From contig NZ_QMFB01000006.1 in assembly GCF_003285015.1 (NCBI RefSeq), forward strand, positions 124,001 to 188,000: a stretch of 64,000 nucleotides of DNA, in the 5' to 3' direction. Positions within the stretch are counted from its first letter, which is position 1; the number at the start of each line of letters is the position of its first letter. The translations under genes were made by a program, and so were the position numbers. The DNA comes from Paenibacillus contaminans. Lineage in GTDB: Bacteria > Bacillota > Bacilli > Paenibacillales > NBRC-103111. The notes below the pieces were generated by a model. The model saw only the letters and a program-made list of their open reading frames with translations, was not told the origin of the DNA and did no database searches. Shown in pieces: positions 27,207 to 35,547 of this stretch.

Positions 27207-27761
27207 ATGGAGGTTCACACGACCGCAGAATGGAACGAGGCGCTTTGGGAGCAGGCGGAACACGTATATCGGGAGGCTTTTCCGGAGCCGGGCAGCAAGA
27301 CGCGGGTGATCATTCGCAACATGTTCGAGAAGCGAATGTGCCATCTGCATACCGCAGCCGAAAACGGGCGTATCGTCGCGATGGCGCTGACCGGCATGGA
27401 CGCGGAAGCGGCCGTTCTGATCATCGATTATTTGGCGGTCAGTAAGGATGTACGAGGCAGGGGCTTCGGCCGGTCGTTTCTCGAACGCATCGAAGCATGG
27501 GCGCGAACGGCTGCAGGCTGCAAAGGCGTCGTCATCGAGGTCGAAGCGGAGCCCGGCACGGATAACGAGGGTCGGATCCTTTTCTGGGAGCGCTGCGGTT
27601 ATCGGCTTACGGAATACGTGCATACGTATAGATGGGTACCCGAAACGTACCGCGCGATGTACAAAAATTTTGATCCGGACCGTCCTTTGCCGGGCGACGG
27701 CGAAAGTCTGTTCCGTTATATTACCAAATTTCACAACAAAGCGTATCGCGGGAGCAATTGA
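27207..27761 (+). CDS. GNAT-family N-acetyltransferase
   Basis: 184 residues from ATG 27207, 8 bases after GGAGG; an ATG at 27189 precedes the ribosome site and is less likely. The acetyl-CoA-binding motif A is LAVSKDVRGRGFGRSFLERI and the C-terminal motif B is RILFWERCGYRL. It transfers an acetyl group from acetyl-CoA to an amine; the substrate is unknown. Follows two small genes in the same direction. Confidence 0.82.
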   Translation: MEVHTTAEWNEALWEQAEHVYREAFPEPGSKTRVIIRNMFEKRMCHLHTAAENGRIVAMALTGMDAEAAVLIIDYLAVSKDVRGRGFGRSFLERIEAWARTAAGCKGVVIEVEAEPGTDNEGRILFWERCGYRLTEYVHTYRWVPETYRAMYKNFDPDRPLPGDGESLFRYITKFHNKAYRGSN

Positions 27762-27959
27762 TCCGCGACCGCTCCTTAACCGTCCCGGCGAAGCGCCGCG
27801 GGCGGCTTTTGTACGTCCGGAAACAGGCTTAAAGCGGGATTGCCGGCCGGCTTCAGACAGCGTGAATGCGAACAGACGGCCGCCGGGACGCTTGATAAAG
27901 GTAATGGCGGCTTGCCTGTATGGGAACCGGACGTACAGCCCGATATGGCAGGCCGTCGA

Positions 27960-28817
27960 TTATTCGCGAGAATCGATCACGCTTCGCTTCCGGTACAGCT
28001 GCCGGTATTCTTTGGGCGAGAAGCTTTCCGAGCTTTTGAACAGCCGGCTGAAGTAGTGAAGCTCCATGCCTACGGCGGAGGCGATTTCCGTTACGGACAT
28101 GGCGGTCGTCCGCAGCAGCTTTTTGGCTTCCGCCAGCCGCAAACGCTTCAAATATTGGATGGGCGTTACGCCCAGCATTTCTTTGAACTGCTGCGTGAAA
28201 TAGTTGGGGCTCAAGTGGAACAAACGCGCGAGCTCTTCGGTAGTCAAATCGGACGCCAAATGCCCGTTCATGTAGGCGGCTACCGTTTTCATTTTCTCAT
28301 ACGTCAGGGAAGCCTCGGTTCGCACCTCCGTTATTTCTGCACGTTCCATGTAGAAATGCAGCAGATCGAAGAAGAGCGACTTCACCTTCAAAGCGGAGAC
28401 AAGCTCTTTCCGGCGCATATGGGCGATCATATCCCGAAATAATGTCTCAACAAAACCGGAGAGCGCGTTATCGACCTCGATCCTATAAGGAAGCTTCATA
28501 ATTTGAAACGGATTGATGTCCCCGATCGACGCGGTAAAATGACACCAGTATTTATAACACGTATTCGAGCCGGATGTCGATAACGTCTGTTTAACCCCGG
28601 CCGGCAGCAAATACAGCTGTCCCGCTTTTGCCTCGTAAAGCGTATCGTTCAGCTTGAAGCAGCCTTCCCCGTCAAGAATATAGTAATACTTGTGCACCTC
28701 CGGCATGTAATTCATATGCCCCCAGCTCGGCGAAACCTTCGTCAATTCCGCAATCGTGACATGGGCTTGCATATTGGCCAGGCATTGCTTCAGAAAATCG
28801 TTTAGCTTATCATCCAT
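27960..28817 (-). CDS. AraC-family transcriptional regulator
   Basis: 285 residues from ATG 28817, 9 bases after AGGTGA; an in-frame GTG at 28826 overlaps that site. The N-terminal cupin half contains YYYILDGEGCFKLND and AGQLYLLPAGVKQTL. The C-terminal AraC HTH spans about 185-283 (LARLFHLSPNYFTQQFKEML, IASAVGMELHYFSRLFK). Divergent from the GH95-like gene with about 150 bases between, so it is likely its carbohydrate-responsive activator. Confidence 0.88.
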   Translation of the reverse strand: MDDKLNDFLKQCLANMQAHVTIAELTKVSPSWGHMNYMPEVHKYYYILDGEGCFKLNDTLYEAKAGQLYLLPAGVKQTLSTSGSNTCYKYWCHFTASIGDINPFQIMKLPYRIEVDNALSGFVETLFRDMIAHMRRKELVSALKVKSLFFDLLHFYMERAEITEVRTEASLTYEKMKTVAAYMNGHLASDLTTEELARLFHLSPNYFTQQFKEMLGVTPIQYLKRLRLAEAKKLLRTTAMSVTEIASAVGMELHYFSRLFKSSESFSPKEYRQLYRKRSVIDSRE

Positions 28818-28968
28818 TCGGCGCACTCACCTAAATTATGGTATTTTTATGCAAAAGGCGATGTTTTGTTCAAATCTATTAGAAGAGCAGTGGACTACAA
28901 TATTATAAACCATAATGCTGGAAAGCTCACGATTGGAGCAAGCGATCAAACGAGGGGGAACCGCAACC

Positions 28969-31900
28969 ATGCATACAATAACTTATCAAAATGCCCCAAG
29001 CAGCTGGAACGAGGCGCTGCCGCTCGGCAACGGACATTTTGGCGGGATGATGTTCTTCGAGGAAAACAGGCTGACGCTGGCGATGAATCATTACGAGGTA
29101 TATTACCGGAAGCTTCACCGTTACAGCCGGGCTTACCGGGACGGGGAGGGCCGCAGATTCGACCGCCAATACGGCTTCACGTTCGACGAGCTGAAACGAA
29201 GGGCGTCCGACATGTATCGGAATCCCGATGAAGGCCCTTTCTATTTGTACGGCGACGCGTTTACGAGCAATAACATGTATCGAAAATACGGCAAGCCCTC
29301 GGGAGGAACGTCCCACTATCCGACAGGGGAGCTTTGGCTGATGCCTTCGGCCGAGCTGGCCGATCCGGAAAGCTATACGCTTCGGCTCGATATCGAGCAG
29401 GCGCATGTCGATTTGCATATCGAAAACGGCGAACAATCGCTTCACGTCAGGTCGCTCGTCGCTCAAAAAGGCGACTACGTCGTAACGCAAATCGAACAAT
29501 CGAAGGGCGGGCTGCTGGAAGCCGCGGCACTGACTGTACCGATGCGAAGATATACGGACATGAAGGTCAATTATAATAAACTGGACGACACGACGTTTTA
29601 TTATACGGGTTCCTTTTATCCGGACGGCGAGGACAAGGAACGATACGATCCGTTTACGTTTCTCGTCATGACGAAGCTGATCGGAGCGAAGGGGGAAGCG
29701 GAAGCGACTTCCGATGCCGTTCATATTCGTCTGCGCGATGCAGGCGAGCATGTAACGATGGTGACTACCGTCGTGACGGATGAGGAAGCGCAGGACCTGC
29801 TCGAAGCGGCGAAGCAAAGACTGAGCAAGTCTTCAGCGGACTGGACGGCTATTACGACGCATCATCGGTTGCATTGGGAGCGGTTTTGGAAGCGCTCCTC
29901 GGTAACGCTCCCGGACAAGATGCTCGAGGATTTATGGTACGTCAACCTGTATGCCATCGCATGCAGCAGCGGCAAGAACGGGCGCATGTTCGAGCAGGCA
30001 TGCGGGCTGAACGGCCTGTGGGACATTAAACAGCCGACCAAATGGGGCAGCATGTGGTATTGGGACGTCAACATTCAAGCGGCTTTCTGGCCGCTTTATA
30101 CGGCGAATCACTTGGAGACGGCGGAGGCGTTTAACGACGGGTTGTTGTCCTATGCGGCCGAAGCGGAACGAATGGCTAATCAGTTTTACGGTTTGGAAGG
30201 TTATGCCGCGGATTATCCGCATGCCTTGTATTTGAGCATTTGGCCTTGGTGCGCGCAGTTTTTATGGGATTACTACCGCTACAGCATGGATCTTCGTTTT
30301 TTGCGGGAAAAGGCATATCCGGCGTTTAAGCGGATCGTCAAGTTTTTCGAGGGTTATTTGCAGTACGATCCCGTCAAAGGACAATATGACGTGTTCCCGG
30401 ATATTTCGCCGGAGCAGGGGCCGATAACCCGGAATTCGGTGAGTACGCTTTCGACTGTGAAATATTTACTGAAGCTGACGATCGAAGCGAACGCGCTGCT
30501 TGGAGAAGAGAAGGCCGACCGCGACAAATGGAGCGAAATGGCGGCTCGTTTGGCCCCTTACCCGACGGCCGTTTCGGCTCGGTACGGCGATGTGTTCAAG
30601 GATTCGGAGTGGGCGCCCGCCGATTTGCATTTGCGCCATCCGTCCTTGCTCATGCCGATCTATCCGATCGGCGAGATCGACAAAAACAGCGAGGAATCGT
30701 TGCGGCAGCGTGCTGAAAACACCTTGCGCCATGCGGAGCGCCATACCGAATACGGCATGTTCCAGTTCGGCTGGCTGTCGGCGGCGGCTTCCAGGCTCGG
30801 CAAAGGAAACACGGCGTTACGGCTGCTGTACGAGCAGGGCATCGACTTGTCGCTGCGAAGCAACGGACTGTTTGCCGAGGAAACGGAGCGCTGGATGAAC
30901 TATTGCAACATTACGAACGAGCCGCTCTATCACCCTCATATGATAGAAGCTTCCGGCGAGACGGTCGCCGCCGTCAATGAAATGCTGCTGCAAAGCTACA
31001 GCGGGATGATCGAAGTGTTTCCGGCTGTGCCGACGGGGGAACCCGAGCCGGAGCGGACGATCGGGATGTACGAGCACGATGTCTTGAAAAAGGTGCGCAC
31101 GTACCCGAAATGGGACGACTGCGCGTTCCAAGGGCTGCTTGCTGTCGGCGCTTTCGAGGTTAGCGCCTCGATGTCCAAAGGCCGCACGGCATGGATCAAA
31201 ATCAAGAGCTTGGCCGGCGCCCGGGCAGTCGTCCGCAACCCGTTTGCGCAGTCCGACCGGCTAGTGGTCTCGCGTTTGGGTGGGGCTGGATGGATGCCAT
31301 CCGATTATACACTGGAGAACGGCATGCTTGTTTTCGATACGGAAGTAAACGGCGAGTATGCCATTCACCTGGACTCGGAAGCGGCTTCGTCTTTGTCGAT
31401 TAAGCAAGATTGCAGGACTTCATCGCCGCAAACGGCGCAGCGAAATGGCGGACAGGCTGGATTCGATTATCCGCGGGTGCATGAAGCGCACACGAGCCGC
31501 AAAGTGTTTTTGGGCAAAAACAGGGACACCGGCTACTTGAAGCTGCTTGATCATTTTACGTTCGACTATTACTCCGGCAACTACAGAGAGTCGAGACTGG
31601 CCGCATACCGGCTTGATTTCGGCGTGAGCGTAGTGCTTTTGAACAAGGACTATTCGCAGGCGCTTCCGAGACAAGTTCATATGGATCAAGGCGTCATCGG
31701 CCAAGCCTTTCGTAAAATAACGGCGGAAACGGTATTTACGCCGTATTCGGGAATCGGCTGGGAGAGTGCGGAAGGTTTAAGCGCGGAAGATGGCGGCGGA
31801 CCCGATTTGCTGCGCAGAGATTTTATCGGAGGGACCGACGAGAAAACGTTCCTGCTGGAGCTTCCGAGGGGCAGATACGATGTGCTGCTCGTATCCGGAG

Positions 31901-32112
31901 ATGACGGCGCTCCGTCCTATACGGAGATTGAAATCGAAGGACAAGGCGTTTGGACGCCGGATCGCGTATTGAAGGCGGGCGAATATGCTGCGGAGATCAT
32001 GCCGGTTTCGCAGAGAAAAGACGGTTATGCGAAGTTTCGTTTTCGAACGCGAGAAGGGTTGAAATGGAAAATCAATTTGATGATCGTGAATAAAAACTAC
32101 ACGTATTTGTAG
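28969..32112 (+). CDS. GH95-like glycoside hydrolase with extra C-terminal domain
   Basis: 1047 residues from ATG 28969 (CGAGGGGGAACC upstream). The opening NAPSSWNEALPLGNGHFGGM and LTLAMNHYEVYYRK are the N-terminal signature of GH95-type enzymes. ACGLNGLWD and WGSMWYWDVNIQAAFW lie in the (alpha/alpha)6 barrel, where GH95 has NLQGxWN and NINxxMNYW, so the active-site region is divergent. DISPEQGP is consistent with the catalytic cleft. After about residue 760 an additional beta-rich region ends in a domain with TPYSGIGWES and LELPRGRYDVLLVSGDDG, like the binding domain of rhamnogalacturonan acetylesterases. No signal peptide. Alpha-L-fucosidase or alpha-L-galactosidase activity is plausible but not proven. 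Confidence 0.78.
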   Translation: MHTITYQNAPSSWNEALPLGNGHFGGMMFFEENRLTLAMNHYEVYYRKLHRYSRAYRDGEGRRFDRQYGFTFDELKRRASDMYRNPDEGPFYLYGDAFTSNNMYRKYGKPSGGTSHYPTGELWLMPSAELADPESYTLRLDIEQAHVDLHIENGEQSLHVRSLVAQKGDYVVTQIEQSKGGLLEAAALTVPMRRYTDMKVNYNKLDDTTFYYTGSFYPDGEDKERYDPFTFLVMTKLIGAKGEAEATSDAVHIRLRDAGEHVTMVTTVVTDEEAQDLLEAAKQRLSKSSADWTAITTHHRLHWERFWKRSSVTLPDKMLEDLWYVNLYAIACSSGKNGRMFEQACGLNGLWDIKQPTKWGSMWYWDVNIQAAFWPLYTANHLETAEAFNDGLLSYAAEAERMANQFYGLEGYAADYPHALYLSIWPWCAQFLWDYYRYSMDLRFLREKAYPAFKRIVKFFEGYLQYDPVKGQYDVFPDISPEQGPITRNSVSTLSTVKYLLKLTIEANALLGEEKADRDKWSEMAARLAPYPTAVSARYGDVFKDSEWAPADLHLRHPSLLMPIYPIGEIDKNSEESLRQRAENTLRHAERHTEYGMFQFGWLSAAASRLGKGNTALRLLYEQGIDLSLRSNGLFAEETERWMNYCNITNEPLYHPHMIEASGETVAAVNEMLLQSYSGMIEVFPAVPTGEPEPERTIGMYEHDVLKKVRTYPKWDDCAFQGLLAVGAFEVSASMSKGRTAWIKIKSLAGARAVVRNPFAQSDRLVVSRLGGAGWMPSDYTLENGMLVFDTEVNGEYAIHLDSEAASSLSIKQDCRTSSPQTAQRNGGQAGFDYPRVHEAHTSRKVFLGKNRDTGYLKLLDHFTFDYYSGNYRESRLAAYRLDFGVSVVLLNKDYSQALPRQVHMDQGVIGQAFRKITAETVFTPYSGIGWESAEGLSAEDGGGPDLLRRDFIGGTDEKTFLLELPRGRYDVLLVSGDDGAPSYTEIEIEGQGVWTPDRVLKAGEYAAEIMPVSQRKDGYAKFRFRTREGLKWKINLMIVNKNYTYL

Positions 32113-32226
32113 GCGATAGGAATAAGCGAGTTTGTTCTCTATAGGCGTCATATTTTAAGCATGAGCGCGATTTGTGATTTTGTAGTGCATGTATCGGGTA
32201 AGCCGCTTTAAGCCTGCCGAAATAAA

Positions 32227-32262
32227 AGCCCAGCGTCAAAACTGCAACATTGACGCTGGGCT
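32227..32262 (-). terminator. Terminator of the DegT-type aminotransferase gene
   Basis: A perfect 13-bp stem (AGCCCAGCGTCAA / TTGACGCTGGGCT) followed on the minus strand by TTTATTT. On the plus strand it may also stop the GH95-like transcript. Confidence 0.8.
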
Positions 32263-32298
32263 GAATATGTTTTTAGGCCTGTGCAGCCCGTCAGGTCA

Positions 32299-33639
32299 TC
32301 AACGGGTAGCCCGCTGGCGGAAGAAATTCCAGCCGCCGATCGTATCCGGGTTGCCCGGATCGCCTGGAAGCAGAGCTTCGTAGCCGAGCGCAGCCTTGCG
32401 GAACGCCTCGACATAACGGTCGATCACATCCGTCCGGTTGTGCTTGAACCATGGCAGCGAATAGAGTCTTGCCGCAATGTTCTCCGATACCGGCAAGCTT
32501 CCCTTCGGCTGCCGCAAATCGCGGTCGGCGTTGGCGATGACCGTCGGTTTGCCGTGTCCGTAGACGTCCACTTCATGCTGCAGCGGGTGCAAATGCAGCG
32601 GAAGATTGCAGCCGGGACCGATGGGGACGCCCTCCGCCTGAACCGCCTCGCAGAAACGGGTGACCGACAACCCGCCGATCTCCTCGGGCACATAGTGGCC
32701 ATGCGTGGCGTACCAGCCGCCCATCGTGCTGCCCGAGTCTTTGGCCGGGCGATGAGCCCGCAAGCCGGGAACGCCTTCCAGTTGGTCCCAGAAATAATTC
32801 ATCGCCTTGTCGATTTCCTGAATACGCTGATCGTAATATTTCAATTGTACGCGTCCGACCGCCGAGCTGACCTGATGCATGCGGAACTTGTAGCCGCCCA
32901 AAGGCAATCCCAAGCTCGAGCGCAAATATTCGGTTTGGATGCTGTCATTGTACCGCTCGTAATGCCCGAAGGCGATAGCGCGCTCATATATTTCGCGGTC
33001 GTTCGTAACGAAGATGCCGCCTTCCCCGATGGCGAACGATTTCCCGGCCATCAGCGACATTGCGCCGACGTCTCCGATCGTCCCCACTCTGCGGCCTTTA
33101 TAATACCCGCCCTGCGCGTGAGATACGTCTTCAATGACTTTGATGTTATGCCTTTTGGCGATTTCCATAATCTCGTCCATGTCGGCCGGATATCCGAGGT
33201 AATGAACGACGACGATCGCTTTCGTTCTCTCCGTAATCCGGTGCTCGATATCCTTCGGGTCGATGCACAGCGTTACCGGATCGATCTCGGCATAAACGAC
33301 GGATGCCCCAAGCGTATAGGCAGGCAAAGCCGACGCCCAATAGGTGATGCTCGGACAGATGATTTCGTCGCCGACCCCGATTTTGCAGCCGTAAAATGCG
33401 CCAAGCAGCGAATTGGTCCCGTTATTAAAAGCAAGCGCGTAATCCATGTTCAGCCATTCGGCGAACTCGCGCTCGAATTTGATCGTGATGTCCGTGCCGG
33501 ACATCGCTCCATCTCTCAGAACTTGCAGAGCGGCAGCTTCATCCTCATCGGTAATGATCGGCCATTTGAACATATCGTTATTTTCCTGATCTACCGCTTT
33601 CGTACCGCCGAGCAATGCCAAATTTACCTTTTCGCTCAT
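32299..33639 (-). CDS. DegT/DnrJ/EryC1/StrS-family aminotransferase
   Basis: 446 residues, with GAGGGG before ATG 33639. PLP-fold marks: NNGTNSLLGAFYGCKIGVGD, ICPSITYWAS, VIEDVSHAQGGYYKGRRVG and the Schiff-base lysine in SLMAGKSFAIGEGG. The family makes amino sugars or related precursors by PLP-dependent transamination of keto sugars; some close homologues in sugar-catabolic clusters act on other keto compounds or inositols. No nucleotide-sugar genes are adjacent, so a role in cell-surface sugar synthesis is only one option. Monocistronic with its own terminator. Confidence 0.85.
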   Translation of the reverse strand: MSEKVNLALLGGTKAVDQENNDMFKWPIITDEDEAAALQVLRDGAMSGTDITIKFEREFAEWLNMDYALAFNNGTNSLLGAFYGCKIGVGDEIICPSITYWASALPAYTLGASVVYAEIDPVTLCIDPKDIEHRITERTKAIVVVHYLGYPADMDEIMEIAKRHNIKVIEDVSHAQGGYYKGRRVGTIGDVGAMSLMAGKSFAIGEGGIFVTNDREIYERAIAFGHYERYNDSIQTEYLRSSLGLPLGGYKFRMHQVSSAVGRVQLKYYDQRIQEIDKAMNYFWDQLEGVPGLRAHRPAKDSGSTMGGWYATHGHYVPEEIGGLSVTRFCEAVQAEGVPIGPGCNLPLHLHPLQHEVDVYGHGKPTVIANADRDLRQPKGSLPVSENIAARLYSLPWFKHNRTDVIDRYVEAFRKAALGYEALLPGDPGNPDTIGGWNFFRQRATR

Positions 33640-33849
33640 ATTAATCCCCTCCTGTTTGTCAATTATAAAGCGTTTCCTTCCGGCATATCGGACAAAAACG
33701 AAACGGCATCGGCCAAATCATGATACCGGGAGGAAGTTCGGCATACTTGTCGAAATGGATTCACTACCGCGATGGAGGCGAAGAAATATTTTTTTGAAAT
33801 AAATGTCCAAAAATGAATCCGGTCAGCATCAAACCGTAATAGGAAAGGA

Positions 33850-35499
33850 GTGATTACTGTTTCGGAAAGATCGAACGAAGAGATAGCCGGCTTGGCCAGA
33901 TTGGCGCGCTCGGGAGATGCCGGAGCGTTCGGGGAGCTTGTTCGTTTGCACAGGACGAAAGCATTCGGCATCGCCAAACGGATAACCCGCGATCCGCAAA
34001 CGGCTGAAGATATCGTACAGGACGCTCTTATTCGGGCATTCCGGCATATCGACCGGCTTGCCGATGCGGAACGTTTTGCGCCATGGCTGTCCCGGATCGT
34101 TCGCAACGAAGCGCTGATGTCGCTGCGGCGCTCTTCCAGACGGGCGAAGGAATCGACGTTCAGCGACTTGACGGGAACGAACGAAAATCGTGAGGAGAAC
34201 GTTACCGCGAACCGCATAAACGATTTGGACGGCTTGCTGTACAGGTTATCCCGTTCGGCAAGAGCGGGCGATGAGACGGACGAACCCGAGAACGCCTATA
34301 TGAGGCAGGAATTTTTCGCGGCCGTGCATCGCATGCTGCATGGATTGTCGTTGCGGGAGCGGGACGTATTCGAGGCGTTTTTTTATCGGCAGCTCGGACC
34401 GCAGGAGATTGCGCAGGCGCTCGGCTTAACCGAAGCGAACGTTTACAAGCTGCTGGCCCGTTCCCGCCGGAAAGCGAAAGCGGAGCGGGTTCGCGAATAT
34501 TTGCGGGATAGTATCGACGCGTCAAAAGGGAGCGCAGGAGCGGTTCTGGCGATGCGCATTCCGCCGGAGGCTTGGAAATCCTGCGAAACATCGTTAGCGG
34601 TATGCGTCCATCAGTGGCTGCTTCATGCCGGATATAGGGATGAAGAGCTATCGGATGTAATGGGGCGGACCGGCCAGGCATTTCGCTTGTGCGTGGAAAC
34701 CGGAAGTATCGACGTGTCCGGGCCGTCCATGTATTTCTGGGAGCCCGTTTTTGCCGAAGGCTTGGCGAATGCCGGACTTCGCGTCCGGTTCGCGGGAGAC
34801 GGCGGCGCGGCGCCTACAGCTTACATGCTGCGCGAAGCGGTCATGCTCGCCCGCAGCGAAATAGCGGCGAGACGGCCGGTGATTGCCTGGGATATGTTTC
34901 AGCCGGGCTTCGGTTTGCTGTTCGGCTTCGACGATGCCGGACAACTGTTTACCGGAGACGACGGAAGCGGGGCTAAGAGACTTTCCTACGACCGGTTAGG
35001 CCGGGGAAAGGCGGGCGGCGTTTTTGTAATGGCGTTGGAGCGCGATGCCGGGAAGAGGGATGAACGCCAAACGCTTAGGCATACGATCGGCATGATTGCG
35101 GCGCATGCTTACGGCGAATTGACTTTTCCGGGTTATGCATGCGGTTTTGCTGCGTATGACGTATGGATACGCAGGCTGCGGGAAGGTGCCGCCGATCCGC
35201 TGGGCAATGCGTATACGATCCGGGTAGCGGCGGACGCCCGGCTGCATGCGATCCGTTTTCTGCGCGGGTTCGAGGGGCGATTGGAAGGCGCTGCGGGACG
35301 GCTTGCCTTCGAAGCGGAGGGCCATTATTACGAGACGGCAGGCTGCTTCGCACGGCTAAGCGCCTTGTTCCCTTTTCCTGAGGGAGGGAGCCTTGCCGAT
35401 ACCGAGACGGCAAGAACGGCGGCAAAGCTGCTGCAGGAAGCGAAAGAACATGAGGAAGCCGGGCTTGAGTCGTTGATGCGGCTGGCCAGGCTTTTGTAA
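33850..35499 (+). CDS. ECF-type sigma factor fused to a papain/BtrH-like domain
   Basis: 549 residues from GTG 33850, the ribosome site being AGGAAAGGAG. Region 2 spans about 12-95 (AKRITRDPQTAEDIVQDALIRAF, APWLSRIVRNEALM). Region 4 spans about 150-205 (LRERDVFEAFFYRQLGPQEI, LTEANVYKLLARSRRKAK). From about 240 a second domain begins: SLAVCVHQWLLHAGY (Cys252), DVMGRTGQAFRLC, then RPVIAWDMF, GFGLLFGFDDAGQLFTGDDG and YDRLGRGKAGGVFVMALE. This order matches the N-terminal domain of BtrH-like proteins, a C39/papain-type fold, but the usual catalytic His before the GYDD strand is absent. The downstream gene carries two more copies. Probably a sigma factor controlled by its own ligand-binding tail; no anti-sigma gene is seen. 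Confidence 0.75.
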   Translation: MITVSERSNEEIAGLARLARSGDAGAFGELVRLHRTKAFGIAKRITRDPQTAEDIVQDALIRAFRHIDRLADAERFAPWLSRIVRNEALMSLRRSSRRAKESTFSDLTGTNENREENVTANRINDLDGLLYRLSRSARAGDETDEPENAYMRQEFFAAVHRMLHGLSLRERDVFEAFFYRQLGPQEIAQALGLTEANVYKLLARSRRKAKAERVREYLRDSIDASKGSAGAVLAMRIPPEAWKSCETSLAVCVHQWLLHAGYRDEELSDVMGRTGQAFRLCVETGSIDVSGPSMYFWEPVFAEGLANAGLRVRFAGDGGAAPTAYMLREAVMLARSEIAARRPVIAWDMFQPGFGLLFGFDDAGQLFTGDDGSGAKRLSYDRLGRGKAGGVFVMALERDAGKRDERQTLRHTIGMIAAHAYGELTFPGYACGFAAYDVWIRRLREGAADPLGNAYTIRVAADARLHAIRFLRGFEGRLEGAAGRLAFEAEGHYYETAGCFARLSALFPFPEGGSLADTETARTAAKLLQEAKEHEEAGLESLMRLARLL

Positions 35500-35547
35500 C
35501 AAAAAGGATACCGGCGCTTACGCAAAAATGAGAGGAGAGATCGAACG

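Noticed and set aside
32281..33723. A 480-codon open frame opposite the DegT-type aminotransferase
   Set aside because: It is a shadow of the real gene on the minus strand, which has PLP motifs, a ribosome site and a terminator.
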